64,000 nt of DNA from Prinia subflava (Eukaryota; Chordata; Aves; Passeriformes; Cisticolidae): NCBI RefSeq assembly GCF_021018805.1, contig NC_086253.1, positions 10,790,735 to 10,854,734 on the forward strand, in the 5' to 3' direction. Positions 38,531-52,000 of the stretch are shown one piece after another. The position numbers and the translations under genes are program-made. The stretch's first letter is position 1. Every line of letters begins with the position of its first letter. Under the pieces are notes generated by a model, which worked only from the letters and a program-made list of their open reading frames with translations, searched no databases and was not told where the DNA came from.

Positions 38531-41500
38531 TCAGCACATCCAGTGGTGAGGTTCTACCACAGAAACTGCTGATCCAGTTACCAAACTTAAACTAATTTCA
38601 GTCACGTGCACATTTCCTGAAGTGAGAAAAATTAATATCTTTCAAGTTAAAAAGTTCATTCTTTCATATCATTGTTGCAGAAATTCATATCTTTGCCTGA
38701 CTTATTACCAAGTCACCTCTTGAACATCCAAGGATATCACTCACTCACCTCCCAGTACAAGCCTTGAAGGCTCCAAAAATCCCCCTTGATCCAACACTAG
38801 CTCCCCTGAATTCACAAGTCAACAGCAGCAGTGGAAACTATAGCTTGCAGGCCTTACTGCAGAAACCCATCTGTCAAAAGCCTGGTAACACACACAAATG
38901 TGTTCTCAAAGAATTGTTAATTTGCCTCCCTGCCATCTGTGACACTTTGAAGAGTCAAAAGCCAACGTTGCTTCTCTTGATCCCCAAATTTCTATTGCTG
39001 CTGCTCCTCACAAAGGTTCACCATGTAGATCTGCACATTCTGCAGATCTGAATTTCCCTGGATAATGTCTCTTTTTCTATTTACATTTTTATTAGCAATA
39101 CTTTAACACAGCAGTTCTGCTCACCCCAGAAGGCTTCTCTGTCACACACAGGGCCAATGAAGCTTCCACAACAGAGTGACAGCTGACAGTTAAGAACATG
39201 CCCAACAATTCCAGATTCCAGCAGGTCACATTCTCAATGAATGCAAAAAAAAAAAAAAAAATCCACCTTTACTAAAAGAGCTGTGGAATCTAAATATCCT
39301 CATCAAGCAGATAGCACACTGATATCTCCCCTTCAGCAGAAAATACCTGTGTTAAATTGAACAAATGACAATTTGCTTCAGAAGGGAGACGATATTCACA
39401 CCTGCAGCCAAATCTGACTGGTACCACACTGAAGTTCACTCATTATATATTTCAGAAAGCATTTGTTGGCATGCAACTGAGGAAGATGCTCAAATACATC
39501 AGTAATTTTCAGTACATCCCATGCATTACTAATATTAACACATAACTTTACAAAGACTTCCTTTCTTTATTAATCCCACTGAGGCTCATTCAGGGCTAAT
39601 TCTAAAGGAATTTAATTACTTCACTCATACATTATTGATCTTGGTTTCCTGTCAGAACTCCCACCTTTCTCATTGTACCCTACTAAAACAATGCCCACCA
39701 CAGATTGTTACCTAGCTCAGAATGACCTGAGATGGTTTTGATCTACAGGTACAGTTACCTTTATTAGGAGACCCCCTGCCCGTTCATTTTTAGCATCTCT
39801 ATTTGAGTAACATTAGACACAAAACTGAATTGTTCCCTATTTCCCATGTCTGCAGGAAAACATGAATATTAATACAGCAGTTGTCTTGAAAAAGACACCT
39901 ATTGTACCTCAGCAGAGCCCACCTGAGGCAGCACACAGCAAACACTTCTATGCCCAAGTAACCAATAGGAAATGGCCACAGACATTGAAGACTATTTAAA
40001 ACAGTATCACATGCCAAGTTATGTATTTTCTACTACACCAAGTTGTTTCTTCTGCATTTTCCAAGATAACCCCAAACAAGTTACTGTTAATAGGAGTGAA
40101 AAGACACTTCAGTAGAGATGGAGCTCAAATCTGTCATGTTATTCTAAATTTAATTTTTCATGACGGTTAACAGTGCACACACAATTGAGAAAGAACATAA
40201 AGACAAAAGACCTGGATTGTAAAGAGATCAGCTATTAACATACTCAAAGTTAGAAAAGATACCCCCAGCTCACTGTGTTCATCTCCAGGCACCCTGTGAG
40301 CTTGCAGAAAGGACCCCTCTAGTTCACCTATTTTTTGGTTACTGCTGCACTGTCATTACACCAATTCACAGTCTGCATCACAGTTCCACAGGTTCAGAAG
40401 TCACATTTTATTGCTTTGAGAGATGCTCACCAATCCCCTTGGTGCAAAGAGAGGTACGAACAGCAACAGACCCCAGTAACCCATCTAACGTATTCCTAAA
40501 AGTAATAATAACAGCAATTCATACCAGAAGACATGAACAACTGAGCAATCAATAAAATCTATCTACAGTTTCAAGTAATTTTATAATGCATGGTAGAAAT
40601 GCAGGTGGAAATTAGGACTTCCTCATTAATAGTTTTCATTTGTTGTGTCAGAGATAGAAAAAACTCTGCAAACAAAAGTTTCCTTTTCTAGTATTGATTT
40701 AGAAATACAAATTTAACACAGGATTAGATGTTTAAAGTTTTAACAGCAAAGACACACAAAGAGCAAGTCAATAATGACAATGAAAAGCCAAATTCAAAAT
40801 AATCTTCACTGGCTATTTCTAAAAATCTGCTTCTCAGTGTAGATTTCCTCAGTCTCTAAACAAATCTGGTCATCGTCATATCAATGATATATTTCATCTC
40901 TCACTCCAATTTTATGACTTCTCATTGTGAAATGTCATTGGCTTTTTATTAATTTGACAACAAAAATGTATTAAATGCCTGTGTTTTTAGATTGCTAGAG
41001 TGAAAGGAAGCAGATCCTCCTCCCTACTGGTTTACTGGTAATTATTATCAACATTTGTATCATTTCTGGATCTGGCCAACACTGTACAAGACCACAGAAC
41101 TACAGCAGCAGTACTTTCATCTTTTCTTTTTTACAAGTCATGGGAATAAAGAACTATGAGGGGGAAAATGTAATTCTTTAAAAAAGAAATTTTATACAGT
41201 TGAAGAATTTCTCCTTTTCCAAATCATGAGGAACTAGATGTACAGTTTAACAAACACCTTTCCCTTTTTCCACATATTTTTTCTTTAATATTTGGAGAGC
41301 TACTTCTTCATGCAATACACTTGCTCAGTTAGTACCACCCAGTCCTTGCAGCAATTTGGAATAAAGGACAAAGGAGTATGAAAAACTGTTTAAAAACTGC
41401 AATATTAAACAAGTCATAAACAGTGGATTGGTATAAACCAACCCTTGAGATCAACTTGAGGATAACACAGCACACAGATTTTAATATAATAAAATGTCTA

Positions 41501-41630
41501 GCAGGAACTGAGATGAGCAATACGCATTACTGTAACTATAAAATCAAATACAGGAGCAAGCTGGAAACACTGGCCACACACCACTCATATAAAATGCATA
41601 TCCCAAGGGACAAAATATCAAACTAGTGCC
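38531..41630. other. Unique AT-rich non-coding DNA
   Basis: No gene or dispersed repeat is recognised. A run of 17 A lies at 39245-39261. No AATAAA was found in the first kilobase after 38530. Confidence 0.5.
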
Positions 41631-41735
41631 AGGAGACCCAAATTACAATTTCTTTTTCCACATCCTAGCCTCTGTCTGATTTCAGGGAAGTCACTTCAGC
41701 TAGTCTCAGTTTAAAAAGTGCATACCATAAAATTA
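41631..41735 (+). mobile_element. MIR-like (amniote CORE-SINE) relic
   Basis: Blocks gccaggagacccaaatt, cctctgtctgatttcaggg, aagtcacttcagctagtctcagttt and ccataaaatta follow the order of the MIR core ('caggagacctgggtt', 'ctgtgtgacctt', 'caagtcacttaac', 'cctcagttt', 'ctgtaaaat'). Divergence is high, as expected for a copy inherited from before the bird radiation. It is inactive and non-coding. Confidence 0.65.
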
Positions 41736-44700
41736 AGAGAGAGCCAGGCAAAAAAATAAAAGTCTCTAAAATGGTTTAATTCCTACTTAACGGAAAGGTT
41801 TGGGGTTTTGTTTGAAAGGAAGGGACAGCTGAGTGTGTGATTTAATGTCTGAAGTCAATGAGTGCATGGGTGGGGGACAAACATGAACCAGCTGGAGCAG
41901 TGCTTGCCTTGCACCCCATGCAGGGAAGGCAGGTAAGACCACCAAGGTCAGGTCTGCTTTCTCCCTGCTGCCCTGGGATGGAAGCTGTCAGATTCTCCCT
42001 GCTTTTACTTATGTATTTAAGTGACTTTACTGTGACCATGGCTGGAATACCAGTCCTGGTTCCTGCCCATTTAAGTAGCTGTTTGCTAACTGAAAGCTTA
42101 AAAATCCGATGACCTTTTGTAGTTGGAGCAACGTGTGTGTTATCCTGCCAATATCCGCTCCCTCGTGAGCTCCATGCTCATTAATTGACTTTAAGCATGA
42201 TTGCCTTAAAGGTGATGTAGCTGAGCTTTAAATGGTACCTGCATTGTCCTAGGGATATTTATCCCATGGCTACTCTGTAGTTAAAGGCTTTATCAAACTG
42301 TTTGGGAAATTCACTTACAAAACAGAGTTGAAGAAATGTGAATTGTTCTGAAGTGCTGTATTTTCACCCAGCAATTCAGGAGACTGCCAGAAAATGCAGC
42401 CAAAAATGTTTAACAATTTTTAGACTGGGAACAGAGATTAGCAACAACCATTTCACATAACTACTGTTACTTTCAGAGAGCGTGAGCAGGTACTGGCCTA
42501 AAGACCAATTATTCTTCTGCCTCACAGGCATATGAATGTCTTGAATTCCACAATATGGAAAACACAGCTCGTGATGGCTGAACAATATATTATATTCAAA
42601 AAAATTCTCCAGAACGCATTTTCTTGCAGCAAAACAGAACGAAGTCTGTATTTTCCACTCAACCAAAATGTTGCCACTTTGACAGCTCAGAGACAAAGCT
42701 AAGCTCAGGCAATAACTCTTGTTGATATGTTATCTGGGTAAGAGTTAAGCCTGCTTCCTACCCTTTCATAGTTAATTCTTGCCATTCTAAGTGTGGCTAA
42801 AATAAATCCACAGCAAATCAATCCAATATAAACATGAAATATCACAAAAAGACTGATCACCTGAAGTCTACAAAGCTCTCCTCTATAAATCAGCTTATTG
42901 TTCCAGGCCTTCATTTTAAAAGCAGTGAGAGACAGGTGAAACATGGTGCTGAAGGATGCAGGCACACAGTACATTATAGCTCCAATTTAACCTTTCTCAA
43001 GGTACTCTGAGGAAACTCAGTAATTTCAGTGAACTACGCTGCACAGATTTAAAAGATTCATTTCTTTCTACATCCATCGACATTCATTTTTCGTGTAATT
43101 AAACTCCTGTCATGGATCAATGAGCATGGATAACAACTGAAAGTAGCACAAGAGCATCCACCAGCAATCTTTTTCATTAAGTACATAACCAAATATTATT
43201 TGTTAGGCTGCAACACAAAATGCATCTGAAGGATCTCATTTTGTTTGAAAACTGAGGGACAGCCAGAATTTGTGACCTTCTAGAGCTGAGGACATGAAAT
43301 CAAAGCATTCAGGAGCAAACAAGCCAGTCCTTATTACTGATATGAGGTTTAAATCTAATATGAGGTTTAAATCTAATTTTTAGAGGTGAGGCTCCAATGA
43401 AAATATAAACCCAGTTAAAATTATAGGTGTTAAAATTAGGCCCTCAGCAATCATATAATCACAAAGCAAAATAATTTCAAAATCTTTAACAACCATGAAA
43501 AAGTAAATACTCCAGCTGTGTATAAGGAAATCAATTTTTCACATTTTGACAAGTTGAAAGTTCTTTAAATCATTGTATAAGTAGGAAGTATCAGTTAGGA
43601 AGTAGATGAAGAGTAATGAGAGAATACAGAGAAAGTAATATTTGAGTTTTTTAATTCAGCCCCTTGGTATTTTATAATGTTTATTTGTGTATTTATATCA
43701 GCACTGGTTGAACATAAAAATCTGCTTCTATACTAAAAATGACAAAAAACTCTCATCATAACAACAATATTCTTTCTAAATACTTAAGACACTTTTTTGT
43801 TGTTGTTTGTTTTTGTTTTGGTTTGGTTTTTAGGGGATTTTTTTGGCAGGGAAAGAAAGATATCCTTAAGCTAATTCCCCTGACAAATTCTGCAGTCTTT
43901 AGGAATCTGAATTTGGTCTCTGGCATTCTCTTTTGACTTTGGCCCAGTATTAAATCAATTCTTTCACAGAACTATCTTATAAAGATCTATGTATTAAAAA
44001 AAATACTTCATTTAGTGTACAGATCCCCCATGAAGAGCCTTTGTACCTGGAATGGTGAGAGTGGAATCACCAGAGAAAGCACAAAGCATCACAGCTACAC
44101 AGTACAGAAACCAGTGAGTGCTGACATCCATTCAAAAAAGCTTGTGATTGCTCTATTTCTTCATAAAAGCAAAAGCAATTTCAGTAAAATCTAGAACAGC
44201 AATATGTCAGTTTTCAGACAATCCTGGCTAAAATGATGCCTATTTTACATGAACTTGCATAATTTTTTTTTACATTTGAATACCAGCAGAATTTAAAAGC
44301 ATTAGCTCCATTGGTATTAATAGCCTCTGCATGCTGAAATCCCACAAAGTGCAGCTCCTTCCCTTAGTTTCCATTTCTCAATGCTTTAGCTGCTAAAAAT
44401 GTCCCTGCTCCATTGTCCCTGCAAGCATATCTGTACCAGGCAAGAGACCAAGCGAGTGTCAGAAATCTCAAGAAGAGGCATCCTATTCAATCAGACTATG
44501 CAAAGATATTCACACTTCATCTATAAATGACTCAGAAGCCAAGACAAGGTTAGGACAATGATCTACCACTGACTCATTTACAGCCCCACAGCACATCTGC
44601 AAGGGTGCTCTCAACACACAGTGCTAGAAATGGTTATTCAATTTTGCAGGATGATTGGAAGCTTCATATTCCAGGTGTAAAAAGAGAGTCTCAGTCCTCA

Positions 44701-47672
44701 ATATATATTACATTTCTAATTAGCATAAAAATACTATTCTACTTTTCTGAAAAGGAGAACTGTAGCTGACAGGGTAATCCCAAAGAGAAATACAATTACT
44801 TGTGTTAGTCCTCTCTTCCTTAACAGTTGCTCATTAAAGGCCTTGATGCAAGTGAAAATGGTGTCAACATTATCCCTTAATGCAAAGCAGTAGCTTTCCA
44901 GCCTCTGATTATTTTGACATTTCTAGCTGAAGCAAAAAGCATTTCAAACTCTGCATTGTTTGTAAGGGATACAGAGCGTGGACAATCTGTTTATTCTTGC
45001 ACATTGGCTTTCAAGCTTTACCACTTGGTCCATGTACGAAGAGGAGGGCAAAAAGCAAAGCATGCCAAAAAATCACAAAGGGAACACAAGAGAGGAGCGT
45101 CTCTGCTGATATATGCTGTGAAAGGGGAAAAGGGGGATACATGAAATGTGAAGCACCAACCCCATCATCTCCCTCACATCCAAAACAGGGTTAAACCTGG
45201 ACAGCAAACTGCCGTCCCTAGGTGGGAAGAGCTGGCTCTGCTCCCTTTGTATAGAGATTACAGACAGTATCTCCCGCAGTGCCACATGCACTGCTGGCCT
45301 CCACAACTCTCCACGGAGGTAATTTACAGGAATTTTTGTGACCCTCCACTGGCCAGTTTTCTGCAATCAAAAGAACACATGCAACTGAAAGTCACACGTG
45401 CTATGGATCCCACCACACTGAGCTGTGCAGGGGAGGACAGAGGAAAGCCTCCCACGGGCTGTGTTCTGCACCCCTTGCATCCCTGGGCAGCCCCAGACCA
45501 GCCTGCTAACCTGGCTGTCTGGAAGCTTCTCTACATTATGATGAAAAAACATTACAAAATGTTTTTCCCTACAAAACTCTCTGCTGGGAAGTAACAAAGA
45601 CAAGCTGGCAGTGGCAACCAGCAGCAAGTACATGTGCTGTGGTTTTCCTGCAGGACTTCACGTGCTGGCTTACCCCTTAAAGGCGAGCATTTATGTGTCT
45701 TCATTTAATCTATTTATGTATATTATTTAATGTATTTTCATGTTTCACTACCTTTTTCAGCATGTTTCCTACTCTTACCCTGTCCTGTTCCTTTGTGCTG
45801 CCCTTGATGCTTTCATAGACTTAGCTAAGGAAATTGTACTCAAATTATAAAGCTCTCTTCTGCCACTATTATTAACACCAAACAATACCGTACACCATAT
45901 AATTCTTCCTCTAGAGCCTTATTCAATAGGAACAAAGTAAATAAATCCACAGATTTCTGTGTTTTTAGTATCGTTTTCCAGCTTATTTATACAATTTCAT
46001 AGAATGAAGAAGAATTTAGCTAATACATTACAGTTATTTACAGGGAGAGAGAAAAGGATAAGGCAAACCAAGAAAGTAAACAAAATAACTGGCAGGATAT
46101 GCTTAAATCTCACCCTATAACTCCTCCCACACAGAAGGAAACACACACCCACCAAAGCAAACATATACTACACAATATTTTTACCACCTTATTGACACAA
46201 TTATAAACCCATTCATTTTAAGAAAGCATAAGTTTTTCTGAACGTAATTTAAATAGAAAAAAAATCTATGATTTCTACAGGGTTACAGTCTTGCAGTGAG
46301 TATTGTGTTTAGTATTAGACATCCTAATCTTACTTTCCTAACAAGGATAACTCAGATTAGACAGTGGTGGATGTCAGGTAATCCTCACCTCTAAGCCCAC
46401 AGAAGTGTCACTTAAAAGAAAAAATCCCCAAGGCAGCAAGTCAACAAGTTCCACTGACTCCATCAATGCTGCCAAACAGGGGTCTGGCCCACCACACACA
46501 GATCCATTTGTCACAACAGCATCCTCACCAGCATCCCCTGCTCTCAGTTGCCGCTCTCATTGCACCACTCTTGACTTCAAGTCACCAAATGATCTTGCAG
46601 ATGGCCCCATTTTACTTTATTGCATGGCACTGCAGACATGGGTTCCTTCTATATGTCGTCTGTATGTCACCTTCTTCCTAATTAACTTGGGCTAAATTAT
46701 AGGCTAGTGCAGAAAAAAAGATTCAGTGTGGGAATGACTACTAGCACGTAACAAGGAACTGAATACCTGTACTCATATCTATAAAATTAGCCTCAGTTTT
46801 AACAAACAATTTCTTCTTTAAGAAGAAAAGAAGCTCTGTGACAATGTAGCTGTTGTACCTACTCTCTAGTTGATGTCTAAGAAGACCTACACACATATTT
46901 TGTCTGCTTTAGCAAAACAACTAACTGCTCCATCTATTCCTTCAGTCTCCAGTTTAGCTTCATTGGCTCTCTCACACTTCCAGCACTGACTTAACTGGTC
47001 TCTTTAGTCCTCACAAGTGCATTAACAAAGCTTCCCATCAAAGCATCACCCAAAGTACTATTATTAGCTTAGCTCTAATATGGCACAGAAATTGAGAATA
47101 GCTGCAGCTAGAAAAAAGCCTATGTAGATGTTACTCGTCTGACAGCTTCAGGCTTATTTTCAACATGTTAAATAACTCAAAAATTACTCAGGCAGCTATT
47201 CACTGACATCAACCCCTGCACAGCTGAGTAAGTAACGTTAAGGCCCTGTAAATGGAAGGAAATCCTATTATGAATGCCAGAAGGGGCATCAGTCTTTTCT
47301 TCCAAGCCACTGCTCCCCGTGAATGAGGGAAACAGCACTGAGAACCAAACACAAAGCCTGATTTCCAGCAGTTACAGTAAAGCAATACATCCTTCCAAGG
47401 TGGGGGTACCCAGGGAAAAGCTCCAAAAGACTCTGGAACCGCTGATATATTGACACTCTCAGAAACAAATCTTAAACATGAAAATCTCTCCAGTACTAAA
47501 AATTTCATGGAAGCTGCTGGAGTAAGCAACACCAGGCTGTTCTGCTTTTTGCAACTTATGGGGTTTTAAATTTCCTTTTGGCACTTTCCTCATTCAGGCC
47601 CTAAGAACCCCAATACCAGCAGGCAGCCTGCAGCCAGGCAGGCAAGAAGCTGGGCTCTACAGCCTTGGTTTT
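41736..47672. other. Unique non-coding DNA
   Basis: Mostly unique DNA with no gene. There is an 18-bp tandem duplication at 43341-43376. A 148-codon plus frame at 45148-45594, the longest here outside simple repeats, overlaps minus-strand frames, has no recognisable domain and no splice context that convinces me. 42120-42310 has AT-rich homeodomain-type cores and could be regulatory. Confidence 0.5.
43341..43376. repeat. 18-bp direct tandem duplication
   Basis: The 18-mer tatgaggtttaaatctaa occurs twice back to back (43341-43358 and 43359-43376) without mismatch. Perfect identity suggests a recent slippage duplication. Confidence 0.97.
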
Positions 47673-47701
47673 GGGGAGGGAAGGGGGGACAGGGCAGGGG
47701 G
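47673..47701 (+). other. G-quadruplex-forming motif
   Basis: Five G-tracts of 4, 3, 6, 3 and 5 guanines are separated by loops of one or two bases, which satisfies the G3+N1-7 rule with short loops and predicts a stable quadruplex. A further GGG follows at 47705. There is no gene or CpG island beside it. Such motifs can act in regulation or stall polymerases, and in birds they are often under-covered by short reads. Confidence 0.85.
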
Positions 47702-49028
47702 AAAGGGAGCAAATAGATACACAAAGAGAAACTATTAGTCACTGCAAAGTGTCCTGCCAGGGAACGTTTGGGAAACACTGTTATTGAGGTGCACATAGGC
47801 GTAAGCAGATCCTTTCTGTCATTTCAGAGGAAAAAGGGGTGAGGTTGAAGGAGGTCTTACACAGGGAGTATCTGTGCAGAAATGGCAGCCAGTCTGGGCT
47901 AACCAGAAAACAGTAGCTCAACCTCGATGCCAAAGTCTCTCCCCATTCAGAGCAAGGAAATCAAATTCCATTCTCGTTTTATCTTGGCACTGATCTTTTG
48001 CTTCAACCTCTGAATTACACCAGTTTCTGTGACTGGGACTCAGGACCATTATTTATGGTCTCTAGAAAAAAAAAATACTGCACTAAACTGAGAGTAACTG
48101 TGTCTAGTATAAATACAAGTTGAGCAATGGGTAAGTTTTAATTCAGACGCATTAATCAAAGAAAATAAAGCAATGTAAAAGCATCTGGCAACACACAAAT
48201 TAGTAAGAACAAATGTCTCACTCCTCACAGTAATTGTTCCTTGGGTTGATAAAGGAGACTTTTCTCCTCTCAACTGTCCTGAAAGTTTGCATTTTCCTTC
48301 CTTCTTTGAATCCCCCTGAAGTATTTCTATAGTGAACATTTCTCCTGGAGACTTCTGGATAGATTCAGCATATTTTGGCTACAGTTTTCATTGACAACTA
48401 CTAAATTTCACCTCACGAGCACCCCTGCACTTGCTGAACTGGAGCACAGTTCAGTGATGTATTAAAAATGGATGTTGCATCTTTTCTCTGTGGCTTCTGC
48501 TGTCCCAGGTGAGCAGAGATGAGCCCTGTAACACAGCACTTACCTACAGGCCACCAAACTGGCCTTTATATTATTTTTCTCATTAACTGCCCATATATCC
48601 CAGGGAGAGCTGTATCTCTTTATGGATTCACTTGGGAAAGAAATAAAATAAGAACCTTCAGATGATTATGTTTTACAATGACATCTATTTGTCTGTCACA
48701 ACCAGCCTGAGAGAAGCTTTTCCTCCTTACAGAAATTATAAAATACTGGCTGCTTGTTTCCTTAAAATGACTCTACCCTTGGCCCTTAATACACAAATCT
48801 TATTGTTCCATGGCTCACATACAGCTTGAGCTTTCTTTCCTTTAGTTAAAATGAAGAGTATTTAATTTCAAGATTATCTGAATCATACTAAATAATTCAT
48901 GTAACTGAAAATAAATCACAGCCACGGTTTCAGTTATACATCAAGTCTTGGTGTAACTTACAAGATGTAACATCAGAAAACATCATCTTTGAGCAAGATA
49001 TACTCAGACTCTCCAATTACTTCCCATT
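47702..49028. other. Unique non-coding DNA
   Basis: No gene, repeat or RNA gene is recognised. The 96-codon minus-strand frame at 48049-48339 shows no domain. Confidence 0.5.
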
Positions 49029-49050
49029 TACCACTAGGGGCCAGCAGCTC
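49029..49050. promoter_or_regulatory. CTCF-like binding motif (candidate)
   Basis: The string ccactaggggccagcag differs at one position from the common vertebrate CTCF core CCACTAGGGGGCAGCAG. Vertebrate CTCF sites mark chromatin loop anchors and insulators. It is immediately followed by a CTG-rich stretch with CACCTG E-box cores. Occupancy cannot be inferred from one motif match. Confidence 0.45.
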
Positions 49051-52000
49051 ACCTGCTGCTGCTGCACCAAGGAGCACCTGGACACCTGAAAGAAATTCTG
49101 CTCCCTCTCCCACCTGCTAAACCACAGTAAAATAGACTGGAAATTCATGCCCATGTCTTACACATAAGGAATGTGGTCATAAGAAATGATTTATAGAGGG
49201 AGAGAGAATTAGTTTAGGCCATTGTGAATTTAAAAGAGGTACAAGTAAAAAAAAAATAGATACATTACAGTGGGGGAGAATTATGGGGAATTTATGGGGG
49301 ATTTTTGAGGGGTGGTCATTTTCCCCCATTGAAGGCTATCAGCCCACGGAAGGGTGCTAATTGTTTCCACTATTTTAATGGTGTCTCTGAAATTAGTATC
49401 TATGGCCTGAGACATATAATTTAACATTTGGCTGCCCTTCCCTCTAGCTGTAACAGGCTACCTAGGGAGCAAAGACACAGTGGATTTGATATCTCATTCC
49501 AGCACATTCACTTGGAGACAATCCTTTGCTTTGGAAAATGGCAAGCAGTTATCATCTGAAAAGAAGTCTCTGTTTAAACATCCAAGGAAGTAAATGTTCA
49601 AAATGTCTTCACCATATATTTATTTACCTTTACTTGTTTTGAAGACATAGGAGTAAGCAAGAGCTACTAAACAGCACCTATATCATAGAGCTATTACGTC
49701 ATGGTGTCAAAATTAGAAGGGAAAAAACCTCATCTTATCACAGACACTGCATTACTGTAGACAATTAGCAGATTATGCAGCTCTGGACAAAACCAGCTTA
49801 GCATTCTTTCGGGTTCCTGTGGACTTAAATAGCACCCATCTCCTAGGAATTTTGTAATTTAAGAGCACTAAAAGAGAACTACTGAAAGGGATTAAGAGAT
49901 TAAGCTATTAATTAAAACTTTATCTGATGTTGAAAACCAACCAACCAACTTCTAGAGGCGATGAATGTGTATAAAGGACAAAGCCTTAGTTATAGCTGTC
50001 CTTAGTTACAATTTCCCTAAGGAGCAGACAACCAGGACAAGATGAGCCCACGAATTTCATCCTTTCTTCCACTTCCTTGCAAACCAAGACTGCAATGCAG
50101 ATACTGCTCACATGGGAATACCTTCAACAATACAGTTTCTCCTTGAAAATTGGACCTCCTTTAACCACCTTTGCACTATGCTGTGAAAAAACGTCTCAAA
50201 TGTATTTTTGCCTACATTAGGGAGGTTCCATAACAGTGATGGCTGATCCCAGCTAGGAAAACCTTGGCGTGCTCCACTCCTTGAGAGCTGGGAAGCATTA
50301 GAGGTGGTAAAAGGTCTTTTCAAAGTCTGAGCAAGGAATCTCTAAGATTAAGCCTAGATATTTTCCTCAGCTCACAGTAAGCAAAACAGCAGTCATGTGC
50401 TTCCCATCAGCCTCAGAAAAGCCTGGAACACCAGACCCTCAGGTTGATGGGACAAGCAGAGGTCCCCTGAACACAATGGAATTGCATCAGTTTACACCAG
50501 CTGTGAGTCTAGCACAGGGTTTTTCTAACAATTAACAGCTGCTATAATTCTGTTAAAACTCTCAGCACAGTTCAGCTGCAGGTCAGTCTGGTTTCAAAGA
50601 AAATAAAGATGACAATTTTGGTGAAACAGTTGCCTAAAATACAATAACATACTCATTAGAAAACTCAGGCTGTTCCTACCCTCAAGAGCATTTATTAACC
50701 CTTGTTAATAAGAGCAACTATTATCTTTGAGGAACTATTAGGTTCCTCTAATGCTTTCTGCTTGCTGTGTAAAACCAGTCCTGCTTTTCCTGCTGCCTCC
50801 ATTTTGCATTGCCACAGTAGTGTGCTTGTGGATTTTCACAGTTTTAGAAGTGGTAAATGGGTTTCAGGACAACAGACACTCAAGCCCCTGAGTATCAAAA
50901 ATTTTTAGAAGAAAAAAGAGACATAAGAGAAGTCAATTCCATCTGTTCAGCCTCAGTGAATCCTTCTCTTCTTTTTGCATGGATTTTCCATTGATATCAG
51001 GCTTGCACTCCCAGCAAGAGGGATGGTCAAGCCATTGCATTTACCAAAACAAATTATGCACGATGATGAGAAGAGTTTCTTGAACCAATATCACTTACAG
51101 TATGGGAGAAGGTATAGAGGAAAAAGGGCTCAAAATCAAGTTGTTATCAATGAAACTTAGTCTGCTCATGTCAGTAGAGAATCTGTGTACTAGAAGAAAA
51201 AAAAAAAAACCATGGAGGGAAAGGCTGTAATTCCTCTGCAGGAAGCCAAATTGAAGAATAACATCTTTATAACAGAGCTACTTAGAAAGTCCTTCAGTAA
51301 ATATGCCTGGGTCCAGTAATTGCAGCATTCTTACAGCAGTAAATAGATTACAAAAAAGCAAGAGCAATCCTGGGGAAAATGTGATTATAGGAATGGTAGG
51401 TCTCATCTAACTATTTTGTGTTATTTAGCACATATTTTCCAAGTAGTAGAAGACCTGCATTTTCAAAGAGAAAAATAACTGTTTTACCAAACCCAGGGAG
51501 AAAAAGGCATTTTGAGAGACTTGCCCATTAACATGGAGCACAGAGGTGTGCAGATATCCAGACAGGCTTGATTAACTTCTGCTTTCTCTTGACTGGCATA
51601 GAGTTTGCTCAAGAAGCCCAACACTCACACTGAGCCCAGAGTTTTAACGTGCACTGGAGACTTAAAACTCCCGAAACTTGAGACTGACACGTCTGTCAAT
51701 GTACAAGAAAAGAGCAGGTACACAGTTATAGATGTAATAACACATAATGGAACTCACAGTTCCAAACATAGTCTTGAAACAACAAAAATATATTTGTATT
51801 CAGAAAAAAAGCTAAAATCAGTGTTAGTAGGTCAGTTAGAAACACTATAATAATTTTGTTTGTTACTGATTTGTAAGTTTAGGATGCTGTGTTGAGACAG
51901 TCCTTCTCTTTTTTAAAGCAGTACACTCAGCTTTATGAATGTGCCCTCTGAAAAATCTCAAAACATTTGTTTCGCATTATGGTCACTGCTGTGAAGTCTG

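Noticed and set aside
45148..45594. 148-codon plus-strand frame
   Set aside because: No recognisable family, overlaps minus frames of similar length, and lies in a GC-richer patch; most likely chance.
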